In this document: piece by piece, positions 26,354 to 36,435 of the stretch
Position numbering within the stretch: the stretch's first letter is position 1
Layout of the letters: each line of letters opens with the position of its first letter
DNA from: Neoaquamicrobium sediminum
GTDB taxonomy: Bacteria; Pseudomonadota; Alphaproteobacteria; Rhizobiales; Rhizobiaceae
NCBI RefSeq assembly: GCF_013240295.1
Contig: NZ_JABETK010000004.1
Location: 62,001-126,000, forward strand
DNA: 64,000 nucleotides
Reading direction: 5' to 3'
Notes under the pieces: model-generated
Seen by the model: the letters and a program-made list of their open reading frames with translations, nothing else
Told to the model about the DNA's origin: nothing
Database searches by the model: none
Translations under genes and position numbers: made by a program

Positions 26354-27361
26354 TCAGATGGTCTTCGCCAGCGCGACAGCCGTATCGGCCATGCGGTTCG
26401 AGAAGCCCCACTCATTGTCGTACCACGACATCACGCGCACGAGGTCGCCTTCGATGACCTTGGTCTGGTCGAGCGCGAAAGTGGACGATGCCGGGTTGTG
26501 GTTGAGGTCGATCGAAACCAGCGGCTCGTCGGTGTAGGCGAGGATCCCCTTGAGCGGGCCGTCCGCCGCCGCCACCAGCGCCGCGTTCACCTCTTCGACG
26601 GTGACCTTGCGCTTCGGCACGAACTTGAAGTCGATGACCGAGACGTTCGGGGTCGGCACGCGGATCGACACGCCGTCGAGCTTGCCCTTGAGTTCCGGCA
26701 GAACGAGGCCGACGGCCTTGGCGGCACCGGTCGAGGTCGGGATCATCGACACCGCTGCCGCGCGGGCGCGGTAGAGGTCCTTGTGCATCGTGTCGAGCGT
26801 CGGCTGGTCGCCCGTGTAGGCGTGAACCGTCGTCATGAAGCCCTTTTCGATGCCGAAGGCATCGTTGAGGACCTTGGCGACCGGCGCGAGGCAATTGGTG
26901 GTGCAGGAAGCGTTGGAGATCACGACATGCTCGTTCGTGAGCTTGTCGTGGTTCACGCCGTAGACCACCGTCAGGTCGGCGCCGTCGGCAGGCGCCGAGA
27001 CGATGACGCGCTTGGCGCCGGCGGTCAGGTGCGCGGACGCCTTCTCCTTGGAGGTGAAGATGCCCGTGCACTCAAGCACGATATCCACATCCAGTTCGCC
27101 CCACGGCAGCTTGGAGGGGTCGCGCTCGGCGAACACCTTGAAGGAGTCGGAGCCAACGGAGATCGTGTCGCCATCGACCTTCACCTCGGAGGGGAACTTG
27201 CCGTGCACGCTGTCGTAGCGCAACAGGTGTGCGTTGGTCTCCACCGGCCCGAGATCGTTGATGGCAACGACGTCGATGTCCTTGCGGCCGCTCTCATAGA
27301 TGGCGCGGACGATGTTCCGGCCGATGCGGCCAAATCCGTTAACTGCGACTTTTACGGTCAT
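26354..27361 (-). CDS. gap: Glyceraldehyde-3-phosphate dehydrogenase, type I
   Basis: This 335-residue enzyme oxidises glyceraldehyde 3-phosphate with NAD(P). The N-terminal nucleotide motif is [16 protein letters not shown], the catalytic cysteine lies in [12 protein letters not shown] near residue 152, and the substrate-binding [11 protein letters not shown] and [19 protein letters not shown] follow. It is complete. The ATG at 27361 is chosen for family likeness ([12 protein letters not shown]). It follows tkt and precedes pgk on the same strand. Confidence 0.97.
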   Translation of the reverse strand: MTVKVAVNGFGRIGRNIVRAIYESGRKDIDVVAINDLGPVETNAHLLRYDSVHGKFPSEVKVDGDTISVGSDSFKVFAERDPSKLPWGELDVDIVLECTGIFTSKEKASAHLTAGAKRVIVSAPADGADLTVVYGVNHDKLTNEHVVISNASCTTNCLAPVAKVLNDAFGIEKGFMTTVHAYTGDQPTLDTMHKDLYRARAAAVSMIPTSTGAAKAVGLVLPELKGKLDGVSIRVPTPNVSVIDFKFVPKRKVTVEEVNAALVAAADGPLKGILAYTDEPLVSIDLNHNPASSTFALDQTKVIEGDLVRVMSWYDNEWGFSNRMADTAVALAKTI

Positions 27362-27520
27362 GAGGCGGTCTCCCAGGAGGCTTCGAAAGCGTGTTTCGGC
27401 GGCATGGCGCAAGGCCCGCCGCCAAGGCAGCGCTTCCATAGCGGCGCGGCGCGGAAGAATCCAGCGTCAGCCGGGATAAAACCGATTAGCACAGAACAGG
27501 CGCGGTGCGCCTGCCCCGGC

Positions 27521-29512
27521 TCAGGCGCTCGCGAGCCGCTTTTCGACGGCCTCGACCGCGGCCTCGGCAGTAATGCCGAAGTGCTTGTAGAGATCCTCGA
27601 TCTTGCCGCTGGCGCCGAAGCCGCTCATGCCGACAAAAAGTCCGTCGGAACCGATGATCGCGTCCCAGCTCTGCCGCACGCCGGCCTCGATCGCGATCTT
27701 GACCGACGCATTGCCAATCAAACCGGCCCGATACTCGTCGCTCTGCGCAGCAAAGATTTCCATGCACGGCACGGAAACGACCCGTGTCCGGTGACCACGC
27801 TTCTCGAGTTCGGCGCGAGCGGCGAGCGCGATCTCGACTTCCGAGCCGGTCGCAAAGATCGTCACGGCTGCATCGCCATTGGTTCCGGCGAGTTCGTAGG
27901 CGCCGCGAGCAGAAAGGTTTTCGACCGCATGCTCGGTGCGCACGGTCGGCAGGTTCTGCCGGGTCAGCGTAAGCGTGGACGGCGTCTTGGTGGATTCGAG
28001 CGCGATCTGCCAGCATTCGGCAGCCTCGACCGCGTCTGCCGGACGCATGACGTAATGGTTCGGGATCGCGCGCAGCGCCGCCAGATGCTCGACCGGCTGG
28101 TGGGTCGGCCCGTCTTCGCCAAGACCGATGGAATCGTGGGTCATTACGAATATCGAGCGGATGCCCATCAGCGATGCCAGACGCATCGCCGGCCGCGCGT
28201 AATCCGAGAAGGTAAGGAAGGTGCCGCCGTAAGGGATGACCCCGCCGTGCAGAGTCATGCCATTCATAGCGGCCGCCATGCCATGCTCGCGAATGCCGTA
28301 ATAGACGTAACGACCGGAATAGTCGTCCGGCTTGATCGGTCCGGTCTGGCTGGTCTTGGTGTTGTTGGAGCCGGTCAGGTCCGCCGAGCCACCGATAGTT
28401 TCGGTGACCAGGGCGTTGATGACTTCAAGCGCCATTTCTGACGACTTGCGGGTCGCGACCTTGGGTTTGTCTTCGACCAGCTTCTTCTTGTAGTCGACGA
28501 TGAGCTGGTCAAAACCCTGCGGCAGGTCGCCGCGCATGCGCCGTTCGAACTCGGCGCGCGTGGATGCGTCGGCGGCGCAAAGCCGCTTTTCCCATTCCTT
28601 GCGCTCCTTGGCAGCGCGCAGCCCGGCAACACGCCAGGCATCCAGAACATCGGATGGCACCACGAAGGGCTCCGCATCCCAGCCCAGCGCCTTGCGCGCG
28701 CCGGCAATCTCTTCCGCACCCAGCGGCGAACCGTGCGCCTTGTTGGTGCCGGCGCGCGTCGGCGCGCCATAGCCGATCGTCGTCTTGGCGGCGATCAGCG
28801 TCGGCCGGTCCGACTTGCGGGCCGCCTCGATCGCGGCGGCGATCGCATCCGGGTTGTGGCCGTCTACGCGCGTCGTGTTCCAGCCGGAGGCTTCGAAACG
28901 CTTGCACTGATCGGTAGAGTCGGACAGCGAGATCGCGCCATCGATGGAGATGTTGTTGTCGTCCCAGATGACGATCAGCTTGTTCAGCTTCAGATGGCCC
29001 GCAAGCGAGATTGCCTCCTGGCTGATACCTTCCATCAGGCAGCCGTCGCCGGCCAGCACATAGGTGTAGTGATCGACTAGGTCGTCGCCGAAGCGCGCAT
29101 TCATGATGCGCTCCGCAAGCGCCATTCCCACAGAGTTGGCAAGGCCCTGGCCGAGCGGCCCCGTGGTGGTCTCGATGCCGGCGGCATGGCCCCATTCCGG
29201 ATGGCCGGCGGTGCGCCAGCCGAGCTGGCGGAAATGCTTGATCTGCTCGAGGTCGATGTCCTCGTAGCCGGTCAGGTAGAGCAGCGAATAGAGAAGCATC
29301 GAACCGTGGCCGGCCGACAGCACGAAGCGGTCGCGATCGGCCCAGTCAGGCTTCTGCGGATCGTAGGACAGATAGCGGGAAAACAGCACGGTCGCGATAT
29401 CGGCCGCGCCCATGGGCAGACCGGGGTGGCCCGAATTGGCCTTCTCGACTGCATCCATGGAAAGGAAACGGATCGCATTGGCCATGCGGTCGTGCATTTC
29501 GCGTGTGGTCAT
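27521..29512 (-). CDS. tkt: Transketolase
   Basis: This 663-residue thiamine-diphosphate enzyme moves two-carbon units in the pentose phosphate and Calvin pathways. The N-terminal domain has [20 protein letters not shown] near residue 24, [18 protein letters not shown] near residue 116 and the ThDP-binding [13 protein letters not shown] near residue 156; the pyrimidine domain has [27 protein letters not shown] near residue 450. It is the first gene of the tkt-gap-pgk series. The ATG at 29512 is chosen for family likeness. Confidence 0.96.
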   Translation of the reverse strand: MTTREMHDRMANAIRFLSMDAVEKANSGHPGLPMGAADIATVLFSRYLSYDPQKPDWADRDRFVLSAGHGSMLLYSLLYLTGYEDIDLEQIKHFRQLGWRTAGHPEWGHAAGIETTTGPLGQGLANSVGMALAERIMNARFGDDLVDHYTYVLAGDGCLMEGISQEAISLAGHLKLNKLIVIWDDNNISIDGAISLSDSTDQCKRFEASGWNTTRVDGHNPDAIAAAIEAARKSDRPTLIAAKTTIGYGAPTRAGTNKAHGSPLGAEEIAGARKALGWDAEPFVVPSDVLDAWRVAGLRAAKERKEWEKRLCAADASTRAEFERRMRGDLPQGFDQLIVDYKKKLVEDKPKVATRKSSEMALEVINALVTETIGGSADLTGSNNTKTSQTGPIKPDDYSGRYVYYGIREHGMAAAMNGMTLHGGVIPYGGTFLTFSDYARPAMRLASLMGIRSIFVMTHDSIGLGEDGPTHQPVEHLAALRAIPNHYVMRPADAVEAAECWQIALESTKTPSTLTLTRQNLPTVRTEHAVENLSARGAYELAGTNGDAAVTIFATGSEVEIALAARAELEKRGHRTRVVSVPCMEIFAAQSDEYRAGLIGNASVKIAIEAGVRQSWDAIIGSDGLFVGMSGFGASGKIEDLYKHFGITAEAAVEAVEKRLASA

Positions 29513-29780
29513 GATCGCTCGCTTGTCGTCCCGCGCAAGAAAAGGGCCGGATACGGCCCGGAAAGCGAGGGGACACATAGCAGGCGCGCGCCCCGAGTCA
29601 ACGTTGACACGGCTTCTGTCCGCAGGCTTGCAGCGCTTTCCCGTTCCTTGCGAGTGCGTTTAAAGGGGATAGTCGCGAGCGCCGCGTTGACGCCCGCTTC
29701 GCACGCTGCCTAATGTTTCACGGCTAACGCGCTGGGAAAGCGCGCGATTCGGCACCATCTCAGGGGCTGGAACGGATACC

Positions 29781-30053
29781 ATGACCGGGGAAGCGACCCT
29801 CAAGGAAGTAATTGCCCGCCTCGGGAAGGCGATCGAGACGCTCGAAGATGCGGTTTCCGCACGATTCGAGCGTGAGCAGGAATATGGCGATGCCGAAGCG
29901 GAAGTGCAGCGCATGAACGCCGACCGAGCCCGCCTCGCTCAGGAACTCGATAGTTCTGAAGCCCGCGCCGAACGGCTGGAAGAAGCCAACAAGGAGGTCT
30001 CGCGCCGGCTCGTGGCGGCGATGGAGACTATCCGCGCGGTACTCGACAGGTAA
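29781..30053 (+). CDS. DUF4164 coiled-coil protein
   Basis: This 90-residue protein is a long helix: ATLKEVIARLGKAIETLED, then DRARLAQELDSSEARAERLEEANKE. It belongs to DUF4164, found next to zapA in rhizobia. A role in cell division with ZapA is an inference from context only. It is divergent from tkt and begins the pair with zapA, whose start lies 11 bases after its stop. Confidence 0.85.
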   Translation: MTGEATLKEVIARLGKAIETLEDAVSARFEREQEYGDAEAEVQRMNADRARLAQELDSSEARAERLEEANKEVSRRLVAAMETIRAVLDR

Positions 30054-30064
30054 AGGACAGGCCC

Positions 30065-30436
30065 ATGGCGCAGGTGACGGTGACGATCGACGGCAAGTCA
30101 TACCGCATGGCCTGCGATGAAGGGCAGGAAGAACACCTGACCGATCTGGCGACGCGCTTCGACCGCTATGTCTCACATCTGAAGGGATCTTTCGGAGAGA
30201 TCGGCGACCAGCGCCTGACCGTGATGGCCGGCATCATGGTGATGGACGAACTTGCCGAGTTGCAGAAGCGTATGAAAGGCATGGAGAGCGAGATCGCCAC
30301 GCTGCGCAAGACGCGCGACGACGCGCTGACCAAGGCTGACAAGAACGATGCGGCACTCACCGGCGCGCTCGCCAATCTGGCCGAGCGCATGGAAGGCCTT
30401 GCCGCAAAGCTGAACGCCGACGGCCTGCCCGCCTGA
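30065..30436 (+). CDS. zapA: Cell division protein ZapA
   Basis: This 123-residue protein promotes FtsZ assembly at the division site. The ZapA domain opens AQVTVTIDGKSYRMACDEGQ and continues LTDLATRFDRYVSHL and RLTVMAGIMVMDELAEL; the second half is a coiled coil. It follows DUF4164 in an apparent two-gene operon. In E. coli and other proteobacteria zapA is followed by the 6S RNA gene and ygfA. Here it is followed by the ccdAB module on the opposite strand, while 6S and ygfA are at the left end of the window. Confidence 0.92.
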   Translation: MAQVTVTIDGKSYRMACDEGQEEHLTDLATRFDRYVSHLKGSFGEIGDQRLTVMAGIMVMDELAELQKRMKGMESEIATLRKTRDDALTKADKNDAALTGALANLAERMEGLAAKLNADGLPA

Positions 30437-30508
30437 CCCGCCTCGGGTCAGTCAGTCGAAAGGTCGACCCGCAGGCATTGCGCGGATAGCCCCTCATGGC
30501 CGCCGATC

Positions 30509-30811
30509 TCAGAACCCCTGGAAGAGCATATCGAGCGCGGCGGTGATTTCATCACGCCGGTCGCTTACATTGGCAATGCGGTCACGGAGCGCAGACACGG
30601 GAACTGCAAGCATGTGTTGCGTATAGAGAGCGTAGTGTTTCCCGTCGACGACGAAGATCGGATTGAGCTTCTTCAACGGTGTTCGGTGTGGGTGTTCGGG
30701 CAGTAGCGGAATGGCCATCCTGGTGTCGAGGCCGTCGAAAATATCTGCCTGGATGCTCACAAGCAGGTTTTCGCTGCCCCGAGGATCGCGATAGACATCA
30801 TACCGCGCCAT
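30509..30811 (-). CDS. ccdB: CcdB family toxin
   Basis: This 100-residue protein resembles CcdB, the gyrase poison of the F plasmid addiction system: RYDVYRDPRGSENLLVSIQAD at the start, MAIPLLPEHPHRTPLKKLNP in the middle and TAALDMLFQGF at the end. In F-plasmid CcdB the last residues are WGI, and the tryptophan is needed for gyrase poisoning; here the position is glutamine. Chromosomal homologues vary here, so activity is uncertain. The start overlaps the ccdA stop (TGATG), so the toxin is coupled to its antitoxin. Confidence 0.85.
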   Translation of the reverse strand: MARYDVYRDPRGSENLLVSIQADIFDGLDTRMAIPLLPEHPHRTPLKKLNPIFVVDGKHYALYTQHMLAVPVSALRDRIANVSDRRDEITAALDMLFQGF

Positions 30812-31047
30812 CAGAAACCGCGATATTCCGAGAACGGGAGACCGTGTTCCTCGAAATATCTGTTGTTCTCTTCAATTGCCTCGCGATTCTCCTGCAGCCA
30901 GAGCTCGGCTTTGCGCTTGCTTATAGCTTCGGCGATACCGGCGTCAGCGGCACGCGAGACGTTCACATTCAAAGCCTTGGCTTCGGCCAGAATGTCGACG
31001 TCGATCGAAAGGTTGACGGATTTGCGTTTCGGAGACTTGGTTAGCAT
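30811..31047 (-). CDS. ccdA: CcdA family antitoxin
   Basis: This 78-residue protein has a ribbon-helix-helix N-terminus (KRKSVNLSIDVDILAEAKAL, then VSRAADAGI) that binds DNA, and a C-terminal toxin-binding tail (LWLQENREAIEENNRYFEEHGLPF). The ATG at 31047 is preferred over an upstream in-frame start because GGAG lies seven bases before it and because the palindrome at 31048-31090 lies immediately upstream. It overlaps ccdB by one base. Confidence 0.85.
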   Translation of the reverse strand: MLTKSPKRKSVNLSIDVDILAEAKALNVNVSRAADAGIAEAISKRKAELWLQENREAIEENNRYFEEHGLPFSEYRGF

Positions 31048-31095
31048 GAGCACACTCCATGTGCATGTTATATGCGCATGGAGTGTGCTCGGCAA
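31048..31095 (-). promoter_or_regulatory. ccdAB promoter with overlapping palindromic operator
   Basis: On the minus strand, TTGCCG (31090-31095) lies 17 bases before TATAAC (31067-31072), a good sigma-70 pair. A large inverted repeat, GAGCACACTCCATG...CATGGAGTGTGCTC with further pairing inside (GCAT/ATGC), spans 31048-31090. It covers the -10 box, the start site and the GGAG ribosome-binding site of ccdA. CcdAB complexes repress their own promoter in studied systems, so this is the likely operator. It fills nearly all of the space after the ABC-F stop. Confidence 0.75.
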
Positions 31096-32904
31096 CTAGC
31101 CCTCGATCTCCTCCCGCAGCATCTCCAGCTCCAGCCATTCCTCTTCCATGGTGGAGAGGCCGGCCCGCAGGCCTTCGAGCTGTCCCGCAACCTTCGAAAA
31201 GCCGTCAGGGTCCTTTGTGTAGAAGGCTGGATCCGACATTTTGCCTTCGAGAACAGCTATCTTGCCCTCGGTTTCCGCAATCTGCTTCGGCAAATTGTCG
31301 AGCGCGAATTTCTGCTTGTAGGAAAGCTTGCGCGCAGATGCCCGAGGCTCGTTCGCGACTGGTTCCTTCTTCTCCCGAGGCTCCTTCTTCGCGGCACGCG
31401 CGCGGTCCTGCAGTGCCTGCCCGCCGCGCTGCGCCAGCATGTCGGAATATCCGCCGGCATATTCGATCCAGCGCCCCTCACCGTCGGGGGCAATCACGCT
31501 CGTAACAGTTCGGTCCAGGAAGTCGCGGTCGTGGCTGACGAGAAGCACGGTTCCCGGATAGCCGGAAACCAGCTCCTGCAGCAGATCGAGCGTTTCCATG
31601 TCGAGGTCGTTGGTCGGCTCGTCAAGCACCAGCAGGTTGGCAGGCCGCGCCAGGATGCGCGCCAGCACCAGCCGCGCCCGCTCCCCGCCCGAAAGCTCGC
31701 GCACGGGTGTCCGCGCCTGCTCCGGCTTGAACAGGAAGTCCTTCATGTAGGAAACGACGTGCTTTTCCTCGCCATTGACCACGAGGCTGTCACCCCGGCC
31801 GTCGGTGAGATAGTGAGCCAGCGTTTCCGATGGGTCGAGTTCGCGCTTCTGGTCGAGAGCGGCGATCTCCAGATTGGCCCCAAGCCGCACGCTGCCGCCA
31901 TCCGGCTCCAGCGTACCGATCAGCATCTTCAGGAGTGTGGTCTTGCCGGCTCCATTTGGTCCGACGAGGCCTACCCTGTCGCCTCGCTGGATACGCGTCG
32001 AGAAATCCTGCACGACAGCGCGATACCCAAAACTCTTGGCGATATTGCGGGCTTCGATGACCAGCTTGCCGGACTCCGCACCCTCGGCTGCCGACATCGA
32101 GGCGACACCCTCGGGCCCACGCGTTCCACGAAATCGCTCGCGCATCGAATGGAGCTCGCCAAGCCGGCGCATGTTGCGCTTGCGCCGTGCGGTCACGCCA
32201 TAACGCAGCCAGTGTTCCTCGCGCTCGATCTGGCGGCCGAGCTTGTGCTGCTCCAGTTCTTCCTCCTCCAGGAGCCGGTCGCGCCATTCCTCGAAATGCG
32301 CGAACCCCTTGTCGAGCCGCCGCGTGGTACCGCGATCCAGCCACACTGTCGCCCGCGACACGCGTTCCAGAAACCGCCTGTCATGCGAAATCATGATGAG
32401 CGCCGACTTCGTGCGCTGCAGTTCGCCTTCCAGCCATTCGATGGTGGCCAGGTCGAGGTGGTTGGTCGGTTCGTCGAGCAGCAGAATGTCGGGTTCCGGC
32501 GCCATGACGCGGGCGAGCGCGGCACGCCGCGCCTCGCCGCCGGAAAGCGTGCCCGGCCGCTCGTCGCCCGAAAGCCCGAGGCTTTCGATCAGATAGGTGG
32601 CGCGATACGGATCGTCTGCCGGCCCCAGGCCGGCCTCGACATAGGCAAGCACACTCGCGTAGCCGTCCATATCGGGCTCCTGCGGCAGATAGCGCACAGT
32701 CGCTGTCGGCTGCCGGAAAATCTCGCCGTCCTGCGGCTCGACCATGCCGGCCGCGATCTTGAGCAGCGTCGATTTGCCCGATCCGTTGCGACCCACAAGC
32801 GCGATCTTCTCGCCGGAAGATGCCGAGAGCGAAGCGCCGTCGAGCAGCGGAGTGCCGCCGAAGGTCAGCCGAATGCCGTCAAGGGTAAGAAGCGGTGGAG
32901 CCAT
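31096..32904 (-). CDS. uup: ABC-F family ATPase, Uup-like
   Basis: This 602-residue soluble protein has two ATP-binding cassettes and no membrane spans. The first has Walker A ALVGRNGSGKST near residue 38, signature TLSGGEARRAALAR and Walker B ILLLDEPTNHLD; the second has LVGPNGAGKTTLL, ELSGGERARLVLAR and LLVLDEPTNDLD. A charged coiled-coil tail follows (ARKLSYKQKFALDNLPKQI), as in Uup. ABC-F proteins act on ribosomes; Uup also affects DNA transposon excision. The ATG at 32904 is used; a GTG at 32910 would overlap the thiN stop. Confidence 0.92.
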   Translation of the reverse strand: MAPPLLTLDGIRLTFGGTPLLDGASLSASSGEKIALVGRNGSGKSTLLKIAAGMVEPQDGEIFRQPTATVRYLPQEPDMDGYASVLAYVEAGLGPADDPYRATYLIESLGLSGDERPGTLSGGEARRAALARVMAPEPDILLLDEPTNHLDLATIEWLEGELQRTKSALIMISHDRRFLERVSRATVWLDRGTTRRLDKGFAHFEEWRDRLLEEEELEQHKLGRQIEREEHWLRYGVTARRKRNMRRLGELHSMRERFRGTRGPEGVASMSAAEGAESGKLVIEARNIAKSFGYRAVVQDFSTRIQRGDRVGLVGPNGAGKTTLLKMLIGTLEPDGGSVRLGANLEIAALDQKRELDPSETLAHYLTDGRGDSLVVNGEEKHVVSYMKDFLFKPEQARTPVRELSGGERARLVLARILARPANLLVLDEPTNDLDMETLDLLQELVSGYPGTVLLVSHDRDFLDRTVTSVIAPDGEGRWIEYAGGYSDMLAQRGGQALQDRARAAKKEPREKKEPVANEPRASARKLSYKQKFALDNLPKQIAETEGKIAVLEGKMSDPAFYTKDPDGFSKVAGQLEGLRAGLSTMEEEWLELEMLREEIEG

Positions 32905-32906
32905 CG

Positions 32907-33554
32907 TCACATGCGGAAATAGGAAACAGGATGGGCGATCAGAAGGGCGCGACCGGACTGGAGCTTCACGCTCAGGTCGCCCCGCACTTCATTCGAGAGC
33001 GTCAACGACGAGCCGAAAGGCACAGACCGGTCGGAAAGCGGCCATTTCGCACCGGATAGCGTAAGCCCTTCGAGGTCGGAGAACGGCAACACACTGAACA
33101 GCGTCCCGTTCTCGTAATCGAAGCTCCTTGCGGTGCCAGGCAGAAGCGGCGTTCCCTCCTGCTGGCCGCTGGTCAACAGGCACCGTGTGCCCCCTTCGGA
33201 CAGCCGCAAAGCGGCCGCAAGATGCAGGAAGGCGTGGTCGGCACGCGCGCCGCCGAACGCCCCGACGAGGATAAGCTCGTCAGCGCCACGGGCCAGCGCG
33301 GCATCGATGGCGAGTTCGCCGTCGGTCTTGTCCTTGTCGGCAGAGAATATCTCGGTCGGCACGTCGCCATGCGTCTGCCTCAGCGTGTCGTCGACGGAAT
33401 CGAAATCGCCCGTCCACAATTCCGGAACGATGCCAAGCACGCTTGCGTGGCGGATGCCGGAATCGGCAGCAATCACCCGGGCATGTTCGAGTTGGCCGGC
33501 AAGCCGGGGCGTGGCGACGAGGTCGCCGCCAAGAAGGATGGCGAAGCGGGTCAT
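32907..33554 (-). CDS. thiN: Thiamine diphosphokinase
   Basis: This 215-residue enzyme makes thiamine diphosphate from thiamine and ATP. Motifs are ILLGGDLVATPRL, RVIAADSGIRHA, WTGDFDSVDD near residue 47 and the catalytic FSADKDKTDGELAI near residue 72, with GAFGGARADH near residue 97 shaping the dimer-interface active site. It lies divergent from the TPP riboswitch and thiBPQ genes, a functional link: the transporter brings in thiamine and this enzyme activates it. The ATG at 33554 is chosen for family likeness. Confidence 0.92.
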   Translation of the reverse strand: MTRFAILLGGDLVATPRLAGQLEHARVIAADSGIRHASVLGIVPELWTGDFDSVDDTLRQTHGDVPTEIFSADKDKTDGELAIDAALARGADELILVGAFGGARADHAFLHLAAALRLSEGGTRCLLTSGQQEGTPLLPGTARSFDYENGTLFSVLPFSDLEGLTLSGAKWPLSDRSVPFGSSLTLSNEVRGDLSVKLQSGRALLIAHPVSYFRM

Positions 33555-33664
33555 GCGCGTCGCCTCTATCACGCGAGCCCGATGAAGCGAAAGCGCCTTG
33601 CATCGCGTCCGCCAAACAATCGCTTGCCTAGCCTCGCGCGCAGCCCTATTTCTGGAACCGCTCT

Positions 33665-33770
33665 AACGGGGTGCCGGACGCGACCAATGCGGACCGGCTG
33701 AGAGGCATGATGGGGCAACCCTGCCAACCCGCTGAACCTGATCCGGCTCATACCGGCGGAGGGATTAGAC
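33665..33770 (+). ncRNA. TPP (thi-box) riboswitch
   Basis: The sequence contains the conserved elements of the TPP aptamer in order: AACGGGGTGCCGGAC, GACCGGCTGAGAGG, CAACCCTGCCAACCCGCTGA, ACCTGATCCGGCTCATACCG and GCGGAGGGATTAGAC. It lies 53 bases upstream of thiB on the plus strand. Binding of TPP normally shuts down expression, so uptake is limited when the cofactor is plentiful. No clear T-run terminator follows, suggesting control of translation start. Confidence 0.95.
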
Positions 33771-33822
33771 GCTGCAGCCAAAGCGCCTGATTTCCCTTGA
33801 AACACAAACCAAGGAGGCGCCG

Positions 33823-34824
33823 ATGCGCGACCGTTTTCTCATCATCCTCACCGCTTCGCTGGGTCTCGCCGCTGTGCCGGCCGCAGCTCAGGAGAAGCTG
33901 ACCGTCTACACCTATGAAAGCTTTACCGCCTCATGGGGCCCCGGCCCGGTCGTCGAGAAGGCATTCGAGGCCGAATGCGGCTGCGACCTGGAATTCGTTG
34001 CGGTGGCCGACGGCGTGGCGCTGCTGAACCGCCTCAAGCTCGAAGGCAGCGGCACGCAGGCCGACATCGTTCTGGGGCTGGACACCAACCTCACCTATGA
34101 GGCGCGTGAGACAGGTCTGTTCGCGCCACACGGTATTTCGCTCGAACGCGTGGATGTGCCGGGCGGCTGGAACGACGACATGTTCGTGCCGTTCGACTAT
34201 GGCTACTTCGCCTTCGTCTACGACACCGAGGCGATCGCGACGCCCCCGGCAAGCCTGAAGGAACTGGTCGAAGGCGACCCTGAGGAGAAGATCGTCATCC
34301 AGGACCCGCGCACCTCGACGCCCGGGCTCGGCCTGCTTTTGTGGGTGAAAGCTGTCTACGGCGACGACGCGCAGGCCGCCTGGGAGAAACTCGGCCAGCG
34401 CGTGCTGACGGTAACGCCCGGCTGGAGCGAGGCCTACGGCCTGTTCACTAGCGGCGAGGCAGGCATGGTCCTCTCCTATACTACCTCGCCCGCCTATCAC
34501 GAGATTGCGGAGGACAGCCAGCGCTACAAGGCCGCAAGTTTCGAGGAGGGACACTACCTGCAGGTCGAGGTTGCCGGCGCGACGCTCAAGGGCGCGGAGA
34601 ACCCGTTGACCGCCCAGTTCCTCGAATTCATGACCGGACCTGGTTTCCAGGATGCGATCCCCGAGACCAACTGGATGTTCCCGGCCGGCGAAACCTCAGG
34701 ACCGCTCAACCCGGTCTTCGACACGCTCGTCGAGCCTTCCAAAACGCTCGCGTTCACGCCCGAGCAGGTCGCCCAGAACCGACAGCGCTGGGTCGACGAG
34801 TGGCTTGCCGTGATGAGCCGCTGA
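33823..34824 (+). CDS. thiB: Thiamine ABC transporter, substrate-binding protein
   Basis: This 333-residue periplasmic protein has a signal peptide ([20 protein letters not shown]) and the ThiB order of motifs: [35 protein letters not shown] near residue 79, [13 protein letters not shown] near residue 121, [11 protein letters not shown] near residue 223 and NWMFPAGE. It binds thiamine and its phosphates. The TPP riboswitch upstream and the permease downstream confirm the call. It is complete. Confidence 0.94.
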   Translation: MRDRFLIILTASLGLAAVPAAAQEKLTVYTYESFTASWGPGPVVEKAFEAECGCDLEFVAVADGVALLNRLKLEGSGTQADIVLGLDTNLTYEARETGLFAPHGISLERVDVPGGWNDDMFVPFDYGYFAFVYDTEAIATPPASLKELVEGDPEEKIVIQDPRTSTPGLGLLLWVKAVYGDDAQAAWEKLGQRVLTVTPGWSEAYGLFTSGEAGMVLSYTTSPAYHEIAEDSQRYKAASFEEGHYLQVEVAGATLKGAENPLTAQFLEFMTGPGFQDAIPETNWMFPAGETSGPLNPVFDTLVEPSKTLAFTPEQVAQNRQRWVDEWLAVMSR

Positions 34825-34831
34825 ACCCTCA

Positions 34832-36435
34832 ATGACAGTCGACCGCCGCATTCTGGCAGGCATTTCCGCTCTAACGGCGATCGCGGTGCTGATCGGCGGG
34901 GCCTTTGCGGGCCTCGCGTGGGAAGCGCTTTCCGACTGGTCGGGCGCGCTTTCCGCGTTCAATGCCTACCTCCTGCGGATCGTTCGTTTCACCTTGTGGC
35001 AGGCGGTTCTTTCGACGGTTCTTTCCGTCGTGCCGGCGATGCTGGTTGCGCGAGCGCTTGCGCGCCACCCCGCCTTTCCCGGTCGCGGCCTCGTCCTGCG
35101 GCTGTTCGCGCTGCCGCTGGCGCTGCCCGCCATCGTCGCAGCACTCGGCGTTCTGGCGCTGCTCGGCCGCGCGGGGCTTTTCGCCGATGTCCTTACCGCC
35201 GCGACCGGTTCGCGCTGGCAGGGCATTTACGGACTTTCGGGAATTCTGGTTGCCCATGTCTTCTTCAACCTGCCGCTGGCGGCGCGGCTGTTCCTGCAGG
35301 CGCTCGAAACCATTCCCGCCGACCAGTGGCGACTTGCGGCTCAACTGGACATCGGCGCCCGAACCGGCTTCCGGCTCATAGAATGGCCGGTGCTGCGCGC
35401 TGCGTTGCCGGGGGTCGCGGGCCTTGTCTTCATGCTCTGCGTAACCTCCTTCACCATCGTGCTGACGCTGGGCGGCGGCCCGCGCGCGACGACGCTGGAG
35501 GTCGCGATCTACCAGGCACTGCGCTTCGATTTCGACCCCGCTCGTGCGGTGACATTGACGGCGCTGCAGATCGTCCTCACGGCGGCAGTCGTAGCGGTAC
35601 TGATCCGGCTCGGGGCAAACATGACGGGCGACGCAAACCTTCCGGTCGCCCCCGCCGACCCGTCGTGACTGGAAAGTTCGAGCAGGTCGCCAATGGCGCG
35701 CTCATCCTTGCGGCCCTGCTCTTCGTTGCCGGGCCGCTTGCCGCGACGGTCATCGCAGGCCTGCGCGCAGACCTTGCGCGGCTGGCAGCAGACCCGGCAG
35801 TGCACGCGGCCACCATGACCAGCCTAGTGCTGGCGCTTATCGCGGCCTTGCTTTCCGTTGCGCTCTCGCTGGCGCTCACCATGGCCCGGCGTGCGGTGGA
35901 ATTGCGCAGATCGTCGTCAGCATCACCGTCCCTGCTTGAGCGCCTGCTGGACACCGGCGCCGGCTTCGTGCTCGTCGTGCCGCCTATAGTCGTCGGTGCC
36001 GGCTGGTTCATCCTGCTTCGCCAGAGCGGCAATGTCTTTGCGGTCGCCCCCATCATGGTGATAACCGTCAACGCCGTAATGGCGATGCCTTTTGCAATCC
36101 GGGCGATCAGACCCGCCTACGACGCGGCCAGCGCACGCCACGAAAGGCTGTGCGCCTCGCTCGGCATTTCGGGCGTCAACCGCTTCCGCCTGGTGGATTG
36201 GCCGTCCATCCGCCGCCCGATGTTGATGGCGCTCGCCTTCGCGATGGCGCTGTCGCTTGGCGATCTCGGGGTGATTGCCCTGTTCGGCTCCGATTCGGTG
36301 CAGACCCTGCCCTATCTGCTGCTGGCGCGCATGGGCAGCTATAGAACCGAGGACGCCGCAGGGCTTGCGCTCTTTCTCGGCGTCCTTTGCCTGTTGCTGA
36401 TGATGCTTGTCGACAACGCGAGGAGAAGCCGGTGA
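34832..36435 (+). CDS. thiP: Thiamine ABC transporter permease, frameshifted
   Basis: This inner-membrane permease of about 534 residues carries two six-helix halves. The first (to 35640) has the EAA-type loop [18 protein letters not shown]; the second has its partner [18 protein letters not shown] and further spans. The halves are in different frames, joined if one C is restored to the C5 run at 35649-35653, giving VAPRRPVV. It starts eight bases after thiB and ends overlapping the GTG of thiQ. The frameshift is likely a sequencing deletion. Confidence 0.9.

Noticed and set aside
26498-28441. 647-codon plus-strand open frame opposite gap and tkt
   Set aside because: It is the antisense shadow of two well-conserved enzymes, rich in R, A, V and G with no recognisable domain.
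31072-32922. 616-codon plus-strand open frame opposite the ABC-F gene
   Set aside because: It mirrors the minus-strand gene almost exactly and has no domain of its own.
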